A DNA stretch of 64,000 nt from Pyrenula massariospora (GCA_021030905.1 JAGFMI010000029.1:62001-126000); one strand, 5' to 3'. Counted from the stretch's first letter, positions 22,958 through 34,430 are shown. The notes: generated by a model not told the origin, from the sequence alone. Numbers and translations are program-made.

Positions 22958-24688
22958 CTACCTAATCTCCTTCTCCACCACCCCCTCAACCCCCTCCCCC
23001 ATCTTCCCCTCCCTCCTCTCCCTCTCCGCCTCCCGCTGAATCAACCCCTCATCCACCACCTCATCAAAAACATCCACCTGCGTGCCCCTAAACTTCCTCG
23101 CACTCACCCCCCTCTCAAACAGCAGATCCAGCTCCGCGAAGCTCCGCCCCGCCGGCTCCGGCACCCGGAAGTACGTGTACACGATACACAGAAAGCAGAT
23201 GCCGGCCCAGAAGAAGCCGGCGAAGTTCTGCCAGTTCCACTCGCCCGGGTTGAGCATGTAGGGCGTGAGCACGGAGCACACGATGCCGACCACATTATAA
23301 CAGTTGCGGCCGAGGACCACGGTCTTGATCTGCAGGCGGCGCGTCGACAGCTCCGCCACGAGGGAATAGCACACGGTGCCGACGGAGAGCTGGTAGAAGA
23401 GCGCCCACACGATCATGATGCTGCCGGTGGCCAGACTCGACTCCTTGCGGTGCGCTGCGGGGACCAGCCCGAGGAAGCCGAGGATGAGGAGCATGCTGAA
23501 GAGGCCGCACAGGCCGCCGAGGTAGAGCGTGCGGCGGCCGAGGCCGAGGCTCATCAGGAACCAGGCGCCGAAGACGCCGGCCATGTTGATGCCGTACTGG
23601 CCCAGGGCGAAGTCGTAGGCCTTGCGGGGCTCGAGCCCCGCCTGCTCGAGGAAGTAGGTGCTGTAGCCGCTGAAGGAGTTGCCGGAGAGGTTCTGGATGG
23701 CCCAGACCATGCAGATGATCTCGGTGCGGCGCAGGTCGGTGCCGCGGAAGCAGTCGAGATAGGATGCGCCGCGGGTGATTTTCTCCTCGAGCGCGGTGGT
23801 GTGCACCATCATGGCGACGGTTTCGTCGGCGTCAAAGTCGGTTTCGCGGTTGAGCGAGGTGAGGCGGAGGAGCGAGCGTTTGGCTTTTTCGATGTTGCCC
23901 TTGCGGACGAGCCACCAGGGGGATTCCGGTGCGAGGAAGATGCCGATTAGGAGGGGGACAGGCCACATCCATTGAAGAGCGTAGGGGATGCGGTAGGACC
24001 ATTGGTCGTTGCGTGGAAGCATTGATTTGATGACGCCGATTCCGATTACCTGGCCCAAGCCCCAGCAGAAGTTTACGTAGGTTGTAAGATAGCCTCGGAG
24101 GGCGACGGGGCAGACTTCGGAAGCGTAGGTGATGGTCAGGGTTTGGAAGACGCCCCAGGGGATTCCGCACAGGATCTCGGCGACTTGGAGAGTCTCAACG
24201 TTTTGTGCAGTGAAGAAGATGGCGGTGAAGGCGATGATGAGGACGAGACAAGTCATCACCGTATAGCGGTAGCCGAAGCGTTCTGACGCCCAGCCGTTGA
24301 TGAAGAGACCGATTATCTCGCCGACGTTGGCGCCATTGCTGAGGCCTGATTGCCATGGCGCGGTGACCTGGTATGAACCGTCTTTGAGCTGTTCGCCATA
24401 TTTACGTCTGAATGGGGGAAAGGCATAGAAGTTGGATAGCAAGCACACGTCGTAGCCTTCCATGCATATGCAGGTTGAGATTAACATGCTCCAGAAGACG
24501 GCTTTGGGGTAGAGGCGGATACCCTCCAGGAGGGTCATCTTGTGTTCTTTGTCGGTAGCGGTTTTGGCATTGCGGATGACTACGCTCATCGAGCGGGTTT
24601 GTGCAAGGTGATCTTCGGGCTTGAAGTGGAGAGGTCCATCCTTTTTTTCAACATCTCCCGGTTCCTTGGTCGCTGCAGGAGACGCCAT
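22958..24688 (-). CDS. MFS sugar transporter, maltose/alpha-glucoside permease type
   Basis: Single exon, 576 aa from the ATG at 24688 (MASPAATKEPGDVEKK); a longer in-frame extension to 24820 lacks an upstream Met worth choosing. Predicted plasma-membrane H+ symporter for maltose or other alpha-glucosides. Twelve hydrophobic segments are visible. Sugar-porter signatures include GWASERFGYR (loop 2-3), PESPWWLVRKG after TM6 and the late PEPAGRSFAELD motif. The long N-terminal hydrophilic tail and MEGYDVCLLSNFYAFPPF near TM1 resemble fungal maltose permeases rather than hexose transporters. The coding strand becomes G-rich at its 3' end. Substrate range is inference from family resemblance. Confidence 0.9.
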   Translation of the reverse strand: MASPAATKEPGDVEKKDGPLHFKPEDHLAQTRSMSVVIRNAKTATDKEHKMTLLEGIRLYPKAVFWSMLISTCICMEGYDVCLLSNFYAFPPFRRKYGEQLKDGSYQVTAPWQSGLSNGANVGEIIGLFINGWASERFGYRYTVMTCLVLIIAFTAIFFTAQNVETLQVAEILCGIPWGVFQTLTITYASEVCPVALRGYLTTYVNFCWGLGQVIGIGVIKSMLPRNDQWSYRIPYALQWMWPVPLLIGIFLAPESPWWLVRKGNIEKAKRSLLRLTSLNRETDFDADETVAMMVHTTALEEKITRGASYLDCFRGTDLRRTEIICMVWAIQNLSGNSFSGYSTYFLEQAGLEPRKAYDFALGQYGINMAGVFGAWFLMSLGLGRRTLYLGGLCGLFSMLLILGFLGLVPAAHRKESSLATGSIMIVWALFYQLSVGTVCYSLVAELSTRRLQIKTVVLGRNCYNVVGIVCSVLTPYMLNPGEWNWQNFAGFFWAGICFLCIVYTYFRVPEPAGRSFAELDLLFERGVSARKFRGTQVDVFDEVVDEGLIQREAERERREGKMGEGVEGVVEKEIR

Positions 24689-25951
24689 GATGGCGATTGA
24701 GGCGAGCGGAACCCAGCACTCGACTTGATCGACCTTCGACACGTGCGTTGAAGCCTGGGTGAAGACGAGATAATTTTTCTTGCGGCGGTGGGGACAATTT
24801 ATTTGCATGGCGGAAACCACGAATGCGGGGAACGGGCTAGAAGGTCACGATGCTCGTCAGGTTGCAGCTCCCTCGATGCTAAAGGCGGCCGCTTATGCGG
24901 GCAAAGCTTCCCTGGACGGCAATTGGGCCTCGGGGGCAGAGATCGGCTTGACCGCCAAGCTCCGAGGGGAGGCACAACGAACGACATCCCGGAAGAAGAG
25001 ATCGAGCGGTTGCAGGGTTCGGCTGAAAGCGCACGCGACAGATTGGTTAACAGAAAAGTAGAGGATGAGAACCTACCATGGAGTTGGACGACAGTGGCGG
25101 TGAGTTTGAGGAAAGGAACGAATGGCTTTCTAGCAGTGGGAGCAAGTACAGCTCTAGAGGATGTTTATCGCAACAAACCGAGCTACCCTCACGAGCAGGT
25201 GGAACTTTGAGCCAATGATCATGTCATTGGCGGTCAGCACCAGAAGATCGCCTGATCAATCCTCATCCGAGCTTTGCTTACCTTTTCCACCTTGGATGAA
25301 GTTTGATTGAGCCTCCGCGGTCCCCCTGGGACTGACCCCCGATGCCGGGCAAGACTGTCGGCTTTTTATTCGCACAGGGTAAGTAGGCCGGGAGGAGGCC
25401 CAAACAGGTTAATGGGCAAACCCTCCGAAACTGACTCGCGTGGCACTCCCCGCGTCCTTTGTGCCATGAAATTCGCGAAAATAGTTAGAAGCCTCAACCG
25501 CCATGTCACATCCACCATTTCACAGTGTTGTGTCACTTCACCAAGTGGGGCATATATATCTCTTGTCATTTCCCCCCTCACATAGAAAATACAACTCATA
25601 CGTATCTGCTCCATGGCTCCAAGTAGAATTGTCATGCAAACGAAGCACAAATGGCGGAAGTCGTTATGATATGCTTAGCTTTGGACGGCCTCAAGGCATG
25701 GCAGACACCTGCATGTCGAACCCACTCGGCTTCCGCGGCGCCGAACCCGGAAGGAGCCAACGCCAAGCCCTAGAGGAAGCTTCTCGGACTTCCCTATTTC
25801 ATCATCACTTTGTAAAAGCGTTTTTCCATAGACATTGATTCTTCCCTATATGCATAATTTATGGTGTGCGATTTTTTTTGGTGTAAAGGACCAGTGTATT
25901 TGATCTCTGCCATTGTTTTTCCCTCTGAGCCAAAGGAGTTCCGTGGACAAG
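24689..25951. other. divergent promoter interval, about 1.3 kb
   Basis: Lies between the minus-strand transporter and the plus-strand 5-alpha-reductase gene, so both promoters must be here. Short frames at 24788-25210 and elsewhere have no domain. I do not see clear paired TATA elements. Confidence 0.4.
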
Positions 25952-27018
25952 ATGGGCCAGTACCTCTCTTACATCCCGTCTCTGCCAGACTTCTTCCCTC
26001 CAACTCCACAGGCATATTCGCTGGTTTTCTCAGGGTTCAAAGTTTTTTCTACGGTAGGATTTCAGGCTGTTCCAATGTCAATGTTGATTCTCAAAAATTT
26101 GTTTCTGTTCTGTATGCAAGCAATATTGGCTTCACACTCCTAGATCACCTTGACCAACATTAGCCCTCAACACAATTTCTCACAAGATCCTAGGTCACAA
26201 TTCTAACATGGCTCTTCCCCCAAATCCAAGCCATGGGTCGCACCTCTACCACCTCCCGCTTCAACCTCCCAGGCCGCTACGCCTGGTGTGCTACTGAGCT
26301 CGTCAGCCCACTGAATCTCCTCTACATCCTATACACTCTCCCCTCTCGCCTTCTCCCCATACCCAACTCACCAACTTCCCTCCTCGGCACCGGCCTCCCA
26401 ATCTGGAATGAACTCCTCGCCCTCCTAGTCCTCATCCACTACGCCAACCGCGCAGTCATTTCCCCGCTCTACCTCGCCCCCTCCATGTCCCCCATCCACG
26501 CCGTCGTCGCCCTCGCTATGGCCATCTTCAACTTTGCAAACTCGACCTGCATAGCCGCCTGGCTCTGCTACTCCACCAAAACCCCCAACCCACCCCCCAC
26601 ATCCCTCCCGACTATCCTCCTCGGCCTCACAATCTTCACAGCCGGTCTGTATTCCAACATCGCCGCCGAAACCACGCTCTTCGCCCTCCGCCGCGGCGCC
26701 GCCCGCCGAAAAGCCCGCTCCGAGGGCAAGGTGGCCATCACGTACGACAAGGTGTACGTCATCCCGCCCGCCGAGGGCTGGTTCAAGTACATCCTGTACC
26801 CGCACTACGTGGCCGAGTGGGGCGAGTGGATGGGCTTCGCTATCATGGGTGCCGGCGCAGGGCTGGGCTTCCGCGGCCAGCCGCCGGCTTGGTTCTTCGT
26901 GAATGAGGTGTTGACCATGTTGCCGCGGGCGAGGGCGGGGAGGGTGTGGTATGAGGCGAAGTTTGGGAAGAGGGCGGCCACGAAGAGAGGAGGGGCGTTG
27001 CCGGGTGGGTGGTTGTAG
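25952..27018 (+). CDS. steroid 5-alpha-reductase family protein (3-oxo-5-alpha-steroid 4-dehydrogenase, C-terminal domain)
   Basis: Two exons (25952-26053 and 26194-27018) in phase 0 across a 140-nt intron; 308 aa. The first exon supplies MGQYLSYIPSLPDFFP and the second begins VTILTWLFPQIQAMGRTS, which leads into the FNLPGRYAW block typical of this family. The C-terminal domain keeps WFKYILYPHYVAEWGEWMGF, where the His and Glu are the conserved NADPH/steroid-site residues. Five to six membrane segments predict an ER enzyme that reduces a C=C bond in a sterol, steroid or polyprenol-type substrate with NADPH. The actual substrate is unknown. The coding strand is C-rich at its start and strongly G-rich at its end. 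The gene is convergent with the HET gene at 27085; only 66 bp separate the stops. Confidence 0.84.
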
Positions 27019-27084
27019 AAAAAAAAAGTGCTGCTTGGCGATTTTGCGAGTCGATAGATGATTTGCTCATAGATTGCCCTTATG

Positions 27085-29376
27085 CTAAACGATGCGGATT
27101 TGTACTCTCTTCCCCTCCGCGGCGTGTGCGTCTAATTTGGCGCTACGCTCCGTCCACGCGAGACCCTCTCGCCGGTACAGTGGGACATCCGCAAAGCTCG
27201 GGAAAAGAGCATCGCAGTAGCGTAGTAGGAGGAAGACGATTACTTTCTTCCCCTGCCCGGTGTGATTGGAATCGTACTCGTCAGGCCTTGTCTGCTTATG
27301 GTGATCCACGTCACGGCGCAAAAACGTCCCAACGCGGAATAGCCCAATCGCGACGCCCAGCTCAGATACAGGTCGATGTGGTGGCGGATTATCGTATTGG
27401 AAGTATAATAGGCGCGGAAGACTCGTTCCGTTGGGCGCGAAGAAGACGGAGGTCGTGCTCTCGCCGGTGTCTGGATTTGACAGCATAGCTGGCGGCGTGG
27501 GTGGGTAGATGGACTGGAAGTATCCAGAGGCGCTCATAATGCCGTCAAGGAAGACCGTGGACTTCCATATTCCAATTTCGAATTCCATGGTGAGGTCTCG
27601 GAGGGGGAGGCCCTTGTCGTCGGAGGTTGTACCGGGGTGGACGACGAGCTCGGAGGCCCTTTTGTAGGTGATGGGGCAGGCTGGAGAAGCCCAACTCCAT
27701 GTTGGCCAGAAGAGCGAGCTTGAGGGGATAGCGCTTGCGGTTTCATTCTCTATTGGGGATGAGGTTTTAAGATACTTTCCTTTCTGGCCGGTGAATGGAT
27801 CTGATCGATCACTCATCCAAAGAAGGCTTAGAAGATCGTGTTGCCATATTCCCTTGCGCATTTCGTGGGAAGGAAGTACCGTATTCAATCGCATGAAGTC
27901 CGACAGACCGGATAATGCAACGAAGCAATCTTTTCTGATTGTTAGTTGGCGACGTGTGTAGTCTTCGACGAGGCTGTGCCATGTGCGGATGCCGTCAAAT
28001 GTGCCTTCATGCGAGGAGTGAGGCAGCATGCCTTTCAAGATCAGGTCTGAGGGCAAGCGGTATCCATCTAACATCGGACACAGCAGTCAGCCTTCTTCCT
28101 TTTTATCGAATCTCTGCTCTACTGCGTTCTAGCTGGTGTATTCTAGAGCAAGGTGCCATGCGAGATGAAACAAGAGATGAGTCAAGAGCCTTTTACACAT
28201 ACCTTCCGCCATACAGAGACTTCTACATTCCCAATACATCTGATCCGGTCCAAAGTGCAGCACACATCCGGAAAGGAATCGTTCGGGAAGCACCCAACCG
28301 CGACGGTTCAGCGGCATATCACGGTCCGTCAGGACATCTTGAAAAGAACGCAGCTTTTGCTGAAGAAACAATGACTCGCCCTCAACTGACGTGCTGATTT
28401 GGACCGCCGGAAGAGGGCGTCTATGACAAAGAAATCCGTCTTGCCCATGGCGTCCAGTCAATGCTGATATGTTTAGTGCAGAATACCGATAGATTTTAGC
28501 CATATCCGCAGACTCAACACGCCAGTCTTCATCGGCGTACAGATTGACGACAGCCTCGGGATCTTGATCGTTGTCTTTCTGAATAATGCAAAGCGCGTCA
28601 ATCCATAGGTAGTGGAAACCGAGACCTCTGCAGACTACGACTGCATCCTGAAACGTTTGTGGAAGTTGGGAGAAGGAGATACCGGAGAGCATGCCGGGCA
28701 GAGTCTTGACTGTTGTTTTAAACGCTAGATTGCCGCCCCAGCAGTGGCTCAGTGTTGCGTAAGGTGCTCGCTCACCTTCTGGCTCCCATAGCTTCAAATT
28801 TGAGCGTAGATCGGGTGACTCTCCAAGATCTAACACCCTTCTAGGCAGCGTACTTAAGCCTGCGACCTCGCAATTAGGATGGGCAGATGCACATTCCAAG
28901 ATCCATTCATTGATCACTGCGAAGCGCGGTAGAAGACTGAGCAGATCGCTTGGCTCGACAAACATGCAGGTATTAGCATTTGAGGTTGGATCTTTGGCGT
29001 TCCATCTCTTGCATGGCTGGAGAGGTGATGAAAGTATCTTTGATCCATCCGTAGCTCTTACTTCAAGGTAATTTCGCGAGGGAGAGAACCATATTTTGTA
29101 CGAGGGATTTTGATCTATGCTTAAGCCATCAACAGCCTGATCAATAGGCAAATTATCCGTGGACAAGCTTGAACCCTCGATGTGTGCTTGCAAATTGTCG
29201 AGAGAGCTCAGCAGAAGCTCACAAACATCACACGCGTTCTTCGATTGCAGAAGTCCTCTAAGGTTGCCATGGTGGCCAACTGAAACCCAATCTTCTGTAG
29301 CTGGATTGCTCCACGTGTAGTCGTACTGACTTAGCAAATCAACGAGCACAACGCACTCGGAACAGCGATTAGGCAT
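27085..29376 (-). CDS. HET-domain protein, two exons
   Basis: Exons 28203-29376 and 27085-28067 joined over a 135-nt intron (GTATGTG donor, GATGTTAG acceptor; codon G|AT = Asp); 718 aa. N-terminal CSEC and CDVC cysteine pairs precede the HET domain (about residues 200-345): YATLSHCWGG, LPQTFQDAVVVCRGLG, YLWIDALCIIQKD, then MAKIYRYSALNISA and RRGWVLPERFLS. This is the standard order of the PF06985 domain. Expected role is induction of regulated cell death or non-self response, in the cytoplasm. The second exon is a domain-free C-terminal region with SWASP and Trp-rich stretches, as in many HET proteins. Distinct in organisation from the single-exon HET gene at 5799, so not a recent duplicate. 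Confidence 0.88.
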
Positions 29377-29727
29377 CTGAAGAAGTCACGTTTAAGATCA
29401 ACGTCGACCAATCCATCTCGCTAACGTAGATAGAAGCGGTGAAAATTTTGTGGCATGGCCGGGGATTTCAAATTAACCCATTTTAGGTACACGGTTAGCA
29501 CCTCGGCGTTTCCCTCCCGAAAGTGAGCCCCAAGCCCCGAGCCGCCCTCCCCTTAAGTGTCAATAGTTCGGGCTTGCCAGCGCCTAGCTTACATTGCGTC
29601 TAGGCACGCTGATAAGTCTTGATATTGTGACCAGCTTATGAAATGTACTGTATGTGTGCATGAATTTATTTAGCTGCCTTAATTCTCTACCTACTACTGC
29701 ATAGTGCATGAATCTTTCTTCGCCATT
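29377..29727. other. short intergenic, promoter of HET gene
   Basis: Holds the promoter of the minus-strand HET gene and the 3' flank of the next minus-strand gene. AT-rich near 29630-29710. No gene seen. Confidence 0.4.
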
Positions 29728-31641
29728 CTATGATTCTAACACAAGATCCAGTACCAAGTTTGGCGGGTCGCTAAGATCTACAGGAACTCGATACGTAAAG
29801 TTCCAGAACTCGAAGTCACTATTCAGCAGATTAGCATCTTCCTATTTGTAGAGCATGGCCAGTATCTAAGGGACATACTTGATCGTATCCCACTGACCCC
29901 CAACTAATCCCGCAAAGGAGATGTTGTAGTTCATGTCGATGTTGCCCGAAAGCTTGACATCCAAACCTGGCACGTCCTCCCAAGAAGAAACCGTCGGCTC
30001 GCCTCGAAAGGTCGAGACGACAAAGCTAAAGATTGAAGAGGAGTTCCCTTTTGGGTACGTTAAGCTGAGACGGTTCGGGGAGGCAACGGCTTGTACCGAG
30101 GATTCGGTTGCATATAACTGCATGATTAGTCTCGCATTTGATGGGTCTATTGATGTGGAGATTGATCCCGAGCGAATACCTACCGATATGAACCCAACAT
30201 GATTTCCATTTCCTGCTCCCCATTGTACGACCGCCGGGTTGAAAGTCTCTTGATTCTTAGCCGGGCCGCCGATCACATTCTCGTCAAAGCTCTCGGCGCC
30301 TATACTAATACCATCTGCGAGCCAAGCAGTGATATTTCGAGGGCTATAGTCATACGGAGGGGAAAACGTGGAAGATCTAAAAGTGTGCTCTCCCGAAAAA
30401 TTACTTAGGGAAGGCATAACATCGCTCGGAACCAGAGCGTTGTGCGTTGTGGAAAGGATTGCGAGCAGGGGCCCGTAGGCGAAGTCTGCGCTGTGTGACA
30501 TTATCTGAGGCTAATAGATTCCCTTCAGCTCAGGTTCCAGAAGATCTGGAGGGGGCTTGCCTTCGAGATGAGGGACGACTTCTCCTTTCCTATCAGTGTC
30601 CACAGATGCAGTGCCATCAAACTCAGATACCGGTTCATGTCGTAACCGTACGATCGATCCCATGGACCGGCCATGTTCTGAAGTTGTGGGTGCCAAAGCT
30701 GGGCAATAGAGTGCCACGTTGCGTTGATCATGTGAGGACCATACTGGGACATTATGGAATCTGCAGGGAGATACTTGGACCACAATGTCAGAGCGAAAAG
30801 AGAAACACCGGTATATGTGCCGCTGTTGAATTCTGAAAGGGTGTCTGCTCGGTTGAAGAGGTCGATTATTTGCTTAGCGTAATATTCTCCAGATGCTGTC
30901 ATATTAGAATCGGAGAGTCGGCGGCCAGTATACCCAGCGACAAAGGCTCGCATTAAGGCCTGGACTATGTATAAGAGCATAATTTGGTTAGGTCTTGATA
31001 ATTCTTACTTACCGGATTGGTGTACGCTGGGTAGAGATTGTCACCATCTGCGCCACCAACACGGTACGAATCTCCAATCGTCGCATTGCGTAAGGACTCT
31101 AAGATTATCTCTGTTGTCTGTTGATCGATTAGATCGCCAAATTCCTCCAGCATGACAATAAAAGTAGTTCCGACGAAGCCTCTCCAATTAGGGTCCCAAC
31201 TGCCGTAGATCTTTGGTGAGTAGGCTACAGAACCGACATACGGCTCTTCCGGCTCCTGCTGGTAATCGCCAAACCTGTACAAAATTAACGAAGAGCTGCA
31301 TTAAGCGAGACGACATAGGCACACCATTGTTCAGCTGGATCCTTGTACTGGCTAGACACTACATTTCTCACAATCCTCGCCGCATTCATAGCATCATTGC
31401 CTTGGTTCCTCGCGAGCAAACCCGCGGCGTACCACACCGAGCTTCGGGTTTCATGGTGAAGTGCAGCCTGTCCACTTAGACTGTAAAGGTACCCGACGTC
31501 CTCATCATAGTACGTATCAAGCCAATTGATTGATTCATCGAAGAGTTCTTGAGCTTCCGGCGGAAGCTTTGACACGTACGAGCATTTGACAAGGGGAGAA
31601 ATTAAGACAAGGAAGTAGAAAAAGTAAGGCAATCTGCTCAT
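29728..31641 (-). CDS. secreted protein of unknown function, five exons, one GC-AG intron
   Basis: Exons 31325-31641, 31013-31274, 30561-30959, 29879-30504 and 29728-29818; introns 50, 53, 56 and 60 nt; 564 aa. All phases agree. The third intron uses a GC donor (AAG|GCAAGC) and a CAG acceptor. Residues 1-20 (MSRLPYFFYFLVLISPLVKC) are a signal peptide, and NMT, NAT, NIS and NFT sites suggest an N-glycosylated extracellular product. Conserved-looking blocks are QWFGDYQQEPEEPY, GSWDPNWRGFVGT, GGADGDNLYPAYTNP and GPWDRSYGYDMNRYLSL. They look like a widespread fungal family that I know only as hypothetical proteins; helical, possibly a six-hairpin toroid fold, but I do not claim glycosidase activity. 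Starts immediately downstream of an unresolved frame (31670-31963). Confidence 0.78.
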
Positions 31642-32540
31642 TTCGTCTGGAATAAGGTAACAGATACATTTAAGGCATAGAAGAGGTCCCACGCCAGACT
31701 CGGCCGAATTTGATGCTATGTACCTGCATTTCAGCCCAGTTCGCAGCATCCATCAGTGCCAGCTCCTCGGGATACATTGAGACGAAACGGACAACAAACT
31801 TCGCCGAGGAGGTCACGAAGAATGCACGGTGGCGTATTTCAGACATGGATCGATAGTTTAATTTACCATGGAGACATCGGCTTCCAGGTTGAGCTGGGGA
31901 TCTTGGAAAGAAGCTGCGGGGAGGAGGACCGGCATTTTGACGATCTCCAAGTGGGCCGACCAAGTTACGTGCTGAGTTCCAGCGTCCGCGAAAACCTCGG
32001 CAAAAGAACGCAACTGGCAGAATACCTACGATCTTTTAAGTTCTTTCTTTCACATTCCTGAAGGAGATCCTTACTTTCCATCACGATGCATCTTATTGTA
32101 TGGAAGATCAAACACAAACGCTCGCACATTGATAGGGACAGAACTCCAACATCTCGGTCCATATCACATAGTGAACCGATGCAGCGCCATCTGCTTCCTG
32201 TTCATCCCACGACTTCTGAGCAGAGGCCAGATTCGAGAGGTTTGATCCTTGTTCCAAGCTCGGCTGATTTTCTCAATACGCATATGGATAAATTTTGTTT
32301 TGCACAATGCATAATCATGCTATGCCTTTTTCAGCAAATGCAGAAATGACTTGAGAGATCCTTTAGCGACTATCGTGGAATCTATTTAAGATGTGTCTAT
32401 CTCCACAAATAAGCAAAGCGTTTCGACTACCGCCAGAAAGCTTGAGCATTCTCAGCGTTCTTGGGCTCTTGGCGACCCGTGGCGCTTGGTTGGAATAATA
32501 TCCGAATTTCGTCTCGTCCTCCGAAAAGTATTGTTGATGG
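31642..32540. other. intergenic with an unresolved minus-strand frame
   Basis: A minus-strand frame (31670-31963, containing LHGKLNYRSMSEIRHRAFF and FVSMYPEELALMDAANWAEM) has protein-like composition but no start, no partner exon I can join, and no family I recognise. It could be a fragment or a small gene ending 28 bp before the next ATG. The rest is without signal. Confidence 0.3.
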
Positions 32541-33464
32541 TCAACACATAATAGCAGGATTCATAGCAGGGTTCATTGCTGGATTCATGGCTGGGTTCAT
32601 GGCAGGATTGAGGGCGGCGTTTTGCATAGAGGAGTTTATCATAGCTTGCTGCTGGAGGTTCATAACGTTTTGCATCTGTTGCTGTTGCAGTTGTTGTTGT
32701 TGCAGTGAGGTTTGGTTGGCGAGGTTGCTACTTATCGCGCTCTTGATCATTTGCACCTGGTATCTGACGATTTCGTCGGTTGGTGGTAAATTAAGGAGGC
32801 GCTGATAAGTTCCCTCAACATTCTTTCTGAACCAATTGTAGTCAGACGCTTTGCGCGTAACGAGGATTTTATCGGAAAATTGCTTGAGAAAGTGCTGGCA
32901 ATTATTGAATAGGAGGTTATAGGAACCAAAATGATTTTTCATGTCATTGAAAAGCTGGTCGACTTCGCTGACAGCCTTATTTGTCCAGCCAATAAGGCAG
33001 ATGTAAAAACCTTCGACATGGGGCTTCCCTTGACTATCAATCATTTGTTGTCTTTTCGCCAAAAGCTCTCCTTCTTGATTCCAATCATCAATGCGCAATT
33101 GAATCTTAGACGTCGATAGACCGGAGCCCATTGCCGTACCGATGAAATGCCTGTCGTCGGGAAGCCGAAGCTCATATTTCTTGCCGTAGGTGTAAAGCAC
33201 CCAATGCTTGAGGTCACCATGTTCGATATGGCGCGAGAACCAGACCGGCTCGCCTTGAGTAGTGTCCATCTCCTCTTGTGCCCTTCTATCCATCTCTCGA
33301 TCTAAAGTCTGGATCTTTTCCCTCTCAAAAGCTAAAGGGTCACGGATCCAGCCGACATTTCTCATACGACGGCGCCTTCTAATATTGAAGACGCAGCCAC
33401 CAAGCATAAGAAGGATGACCACGACAAGCGCAGCAATCCACCATAGTGGCGGGGAGTTCGACAT
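32541..33464 (-). CDS. membrane-anchored H...NCQ papain/LRAT-like protein with polyQ and NPAM repeats
   Basis: Single exon, 307 aa. Residues 8-25 (WWIAALVVVILLMLGGCV) form one membrane segment followed by an Arg-rich stop-transfer stretch, so the domain is probably cytoplasmic. The central domain has DLKHWVLYTYGKKYEL (His87) and, about 100 residues later, YNLLFNNCQHFLKQF (Cys189). An H first, C-in-NCxxF later order is that of circularly permuted papain-like folds (LRAT, NlpC/P60-related and PPPDE proteins). These act as thiol acyltransferases, deubiquitinases or desumoylases, so activity type is open. The tail holds Gln-rich segments and five NPA(M/I) repeats. A second protein with the same signature is at 45874-47867. 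Confidence 0.75.
   Translation of the reverse strand: MSNSPPLWWIAALVVVILLMLGGCVFNIRRRRRMRNVGWIRDPLAFEREKIQTLDREMDRRAQEEMDTTQGEPVWFSRHIEHGDLKHWVLYTYGKKYELRLPDDRHFIGTAMGSGLSTSKIQLRIDDWNQEGELLAKRQQMIDSQGKPHVEGFYICLIGWTNKAVSEVDQLFNDMKNHFGSYNLLFNNCQHFLKQFSDKILVTRKASDYNWFRKNVEGTYQRLLNLPPTDEIVRYQVQMIKSAISSNLANQTSLQQQQLQQQQMQNVMNLQQQAMINSSMQNAALNPAMNPAMNPAMNPAMNPAIMC
32550..32610 (-). repeat. 12-bp minisatellite encoding NPAM repeats
   Basis: About five tandem 12-nt units (AATCCTGC(T/C)ATG-like on the minus strand) encode the C-terminal Asn-Pro-Ala-Met repeats of the overlying gene. Units differ by one or two third-position changes, so copy number may vary between strains. Confidence 0.7.
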
Positions 33465-34170
33465 TTTCTACTCCGAATAGAAAGCCAGAAAGTTTGAGGC
33501 GAAAATTAGGTAAGTTATCCAGTCGAGTGGGCGGTAGTTTGGCATTGCATATTGAACGCGCATGCATCAGTGCCTTATGTGATTCCAAGGTGGCTAAGCA
33601 CAAGTACTTTTAGGGCAGAATTTCGGGAGCGTGACAGCCAATTTGCGAAGTGCTGCGCGCAATAGGGGCCGAAGGATCACTTAGTTGCCTCGCAGAGCCG
33701 CACCAAGTCTCACCAGCCACTGGCCCCCGCCAGGCGAGAGAGGGCAGTGTTACAGACAACCCTGTCATGCCGAAGACTTTGGCCGATGCTATCTGGGCCC
33801 CATTGGCCGTCTGCGATGCTGAAACCGGCTGGGTGTCGGTTGAAATGTGTGGACAGACATTTCTAGTCGTCAACTTGACAGCTGAAGGTGAAGAGGAAAA
33901 GTCAGGTCAATTCTTTCGCGATAATTTTCTCCAACCCTGGCCCACGATCGGCGTTCTTCTGTAAGGTCGATTGGTGGCGCTTATCGACTACCGAGGCACG
34001 GGGTAGTACCGGGAAGAATCCTAAGCCTACGTAGTTATCTTCTAGCATATCGTCCTCCCTTCCTGAAGCATTTACTCTCTCCCAGAATACAGTGTTCAGA
34101 CCGTTAAATCCCGCCCAAACCATGGCAGCATGATCCTACCGCGGTCCTACGATGTGCCTCAACAGCATCG
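33465..34170. other. intergenic, no gene supported
   Basis: Promoter side of the minus-strand H...NCQ gene. A 104-codon plus-strand frame (33650-33964) and overlapping minus-strand frames have no domain. Repeat copy A begins at the right edge. Confidence 0.4.
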
Positions 34171-34430
34171 GTGAATTCCGCTAAGTTAGAGGCGAGAGCA
34201 CCACCTCAGACGGTGGCCAGGGCGCGGCCCGCTTGCCCGTCTATGCTGGTCTGCGGCAGCAATTAGTATCGGAGCCTCCAGGCGCGCTTAATTGATCATC
34301 GACGCATCACTGCTATCGCGCAGTGCGACGCCGCTGACTTTGAAGCCGGTGGTAGAGTTGATACTTACTTGCATTGAAGTCGATCGCGGGGCTTGTTGCT
34401 ATAGATTATATCATAGAATTCTCGTACCCA
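34171..34430 (+). repeat. degenerate dispersed repeat, copy A
   Basis: Shares with copy B (34670-34990) the blocks AATTGATCATC, GCATC, CGCTGCT-like and GCGACGCCGC-GACTT, in the same order and orientation. By-eye similarity over the best 75 bases is roughly three quarters. It abuts the tRNA-like gene. Confidence 0.5.

Noticed and set aside
22901-23950. 349-codon plus-strand frame over the transporter
   Set aside because: It is a shadow of the GC-rich minus-strand transporter gene; Pro/His/Glu/Ala-rich composition and no domain.
19000-32000. Secondary-metabolite gene cluster
   Set aside because: No polyketide synthase, non-ribosomal peptide synthetase, terpene cyclase or cluster regulator is present; the transporter and reductase alone do not make a cluster.
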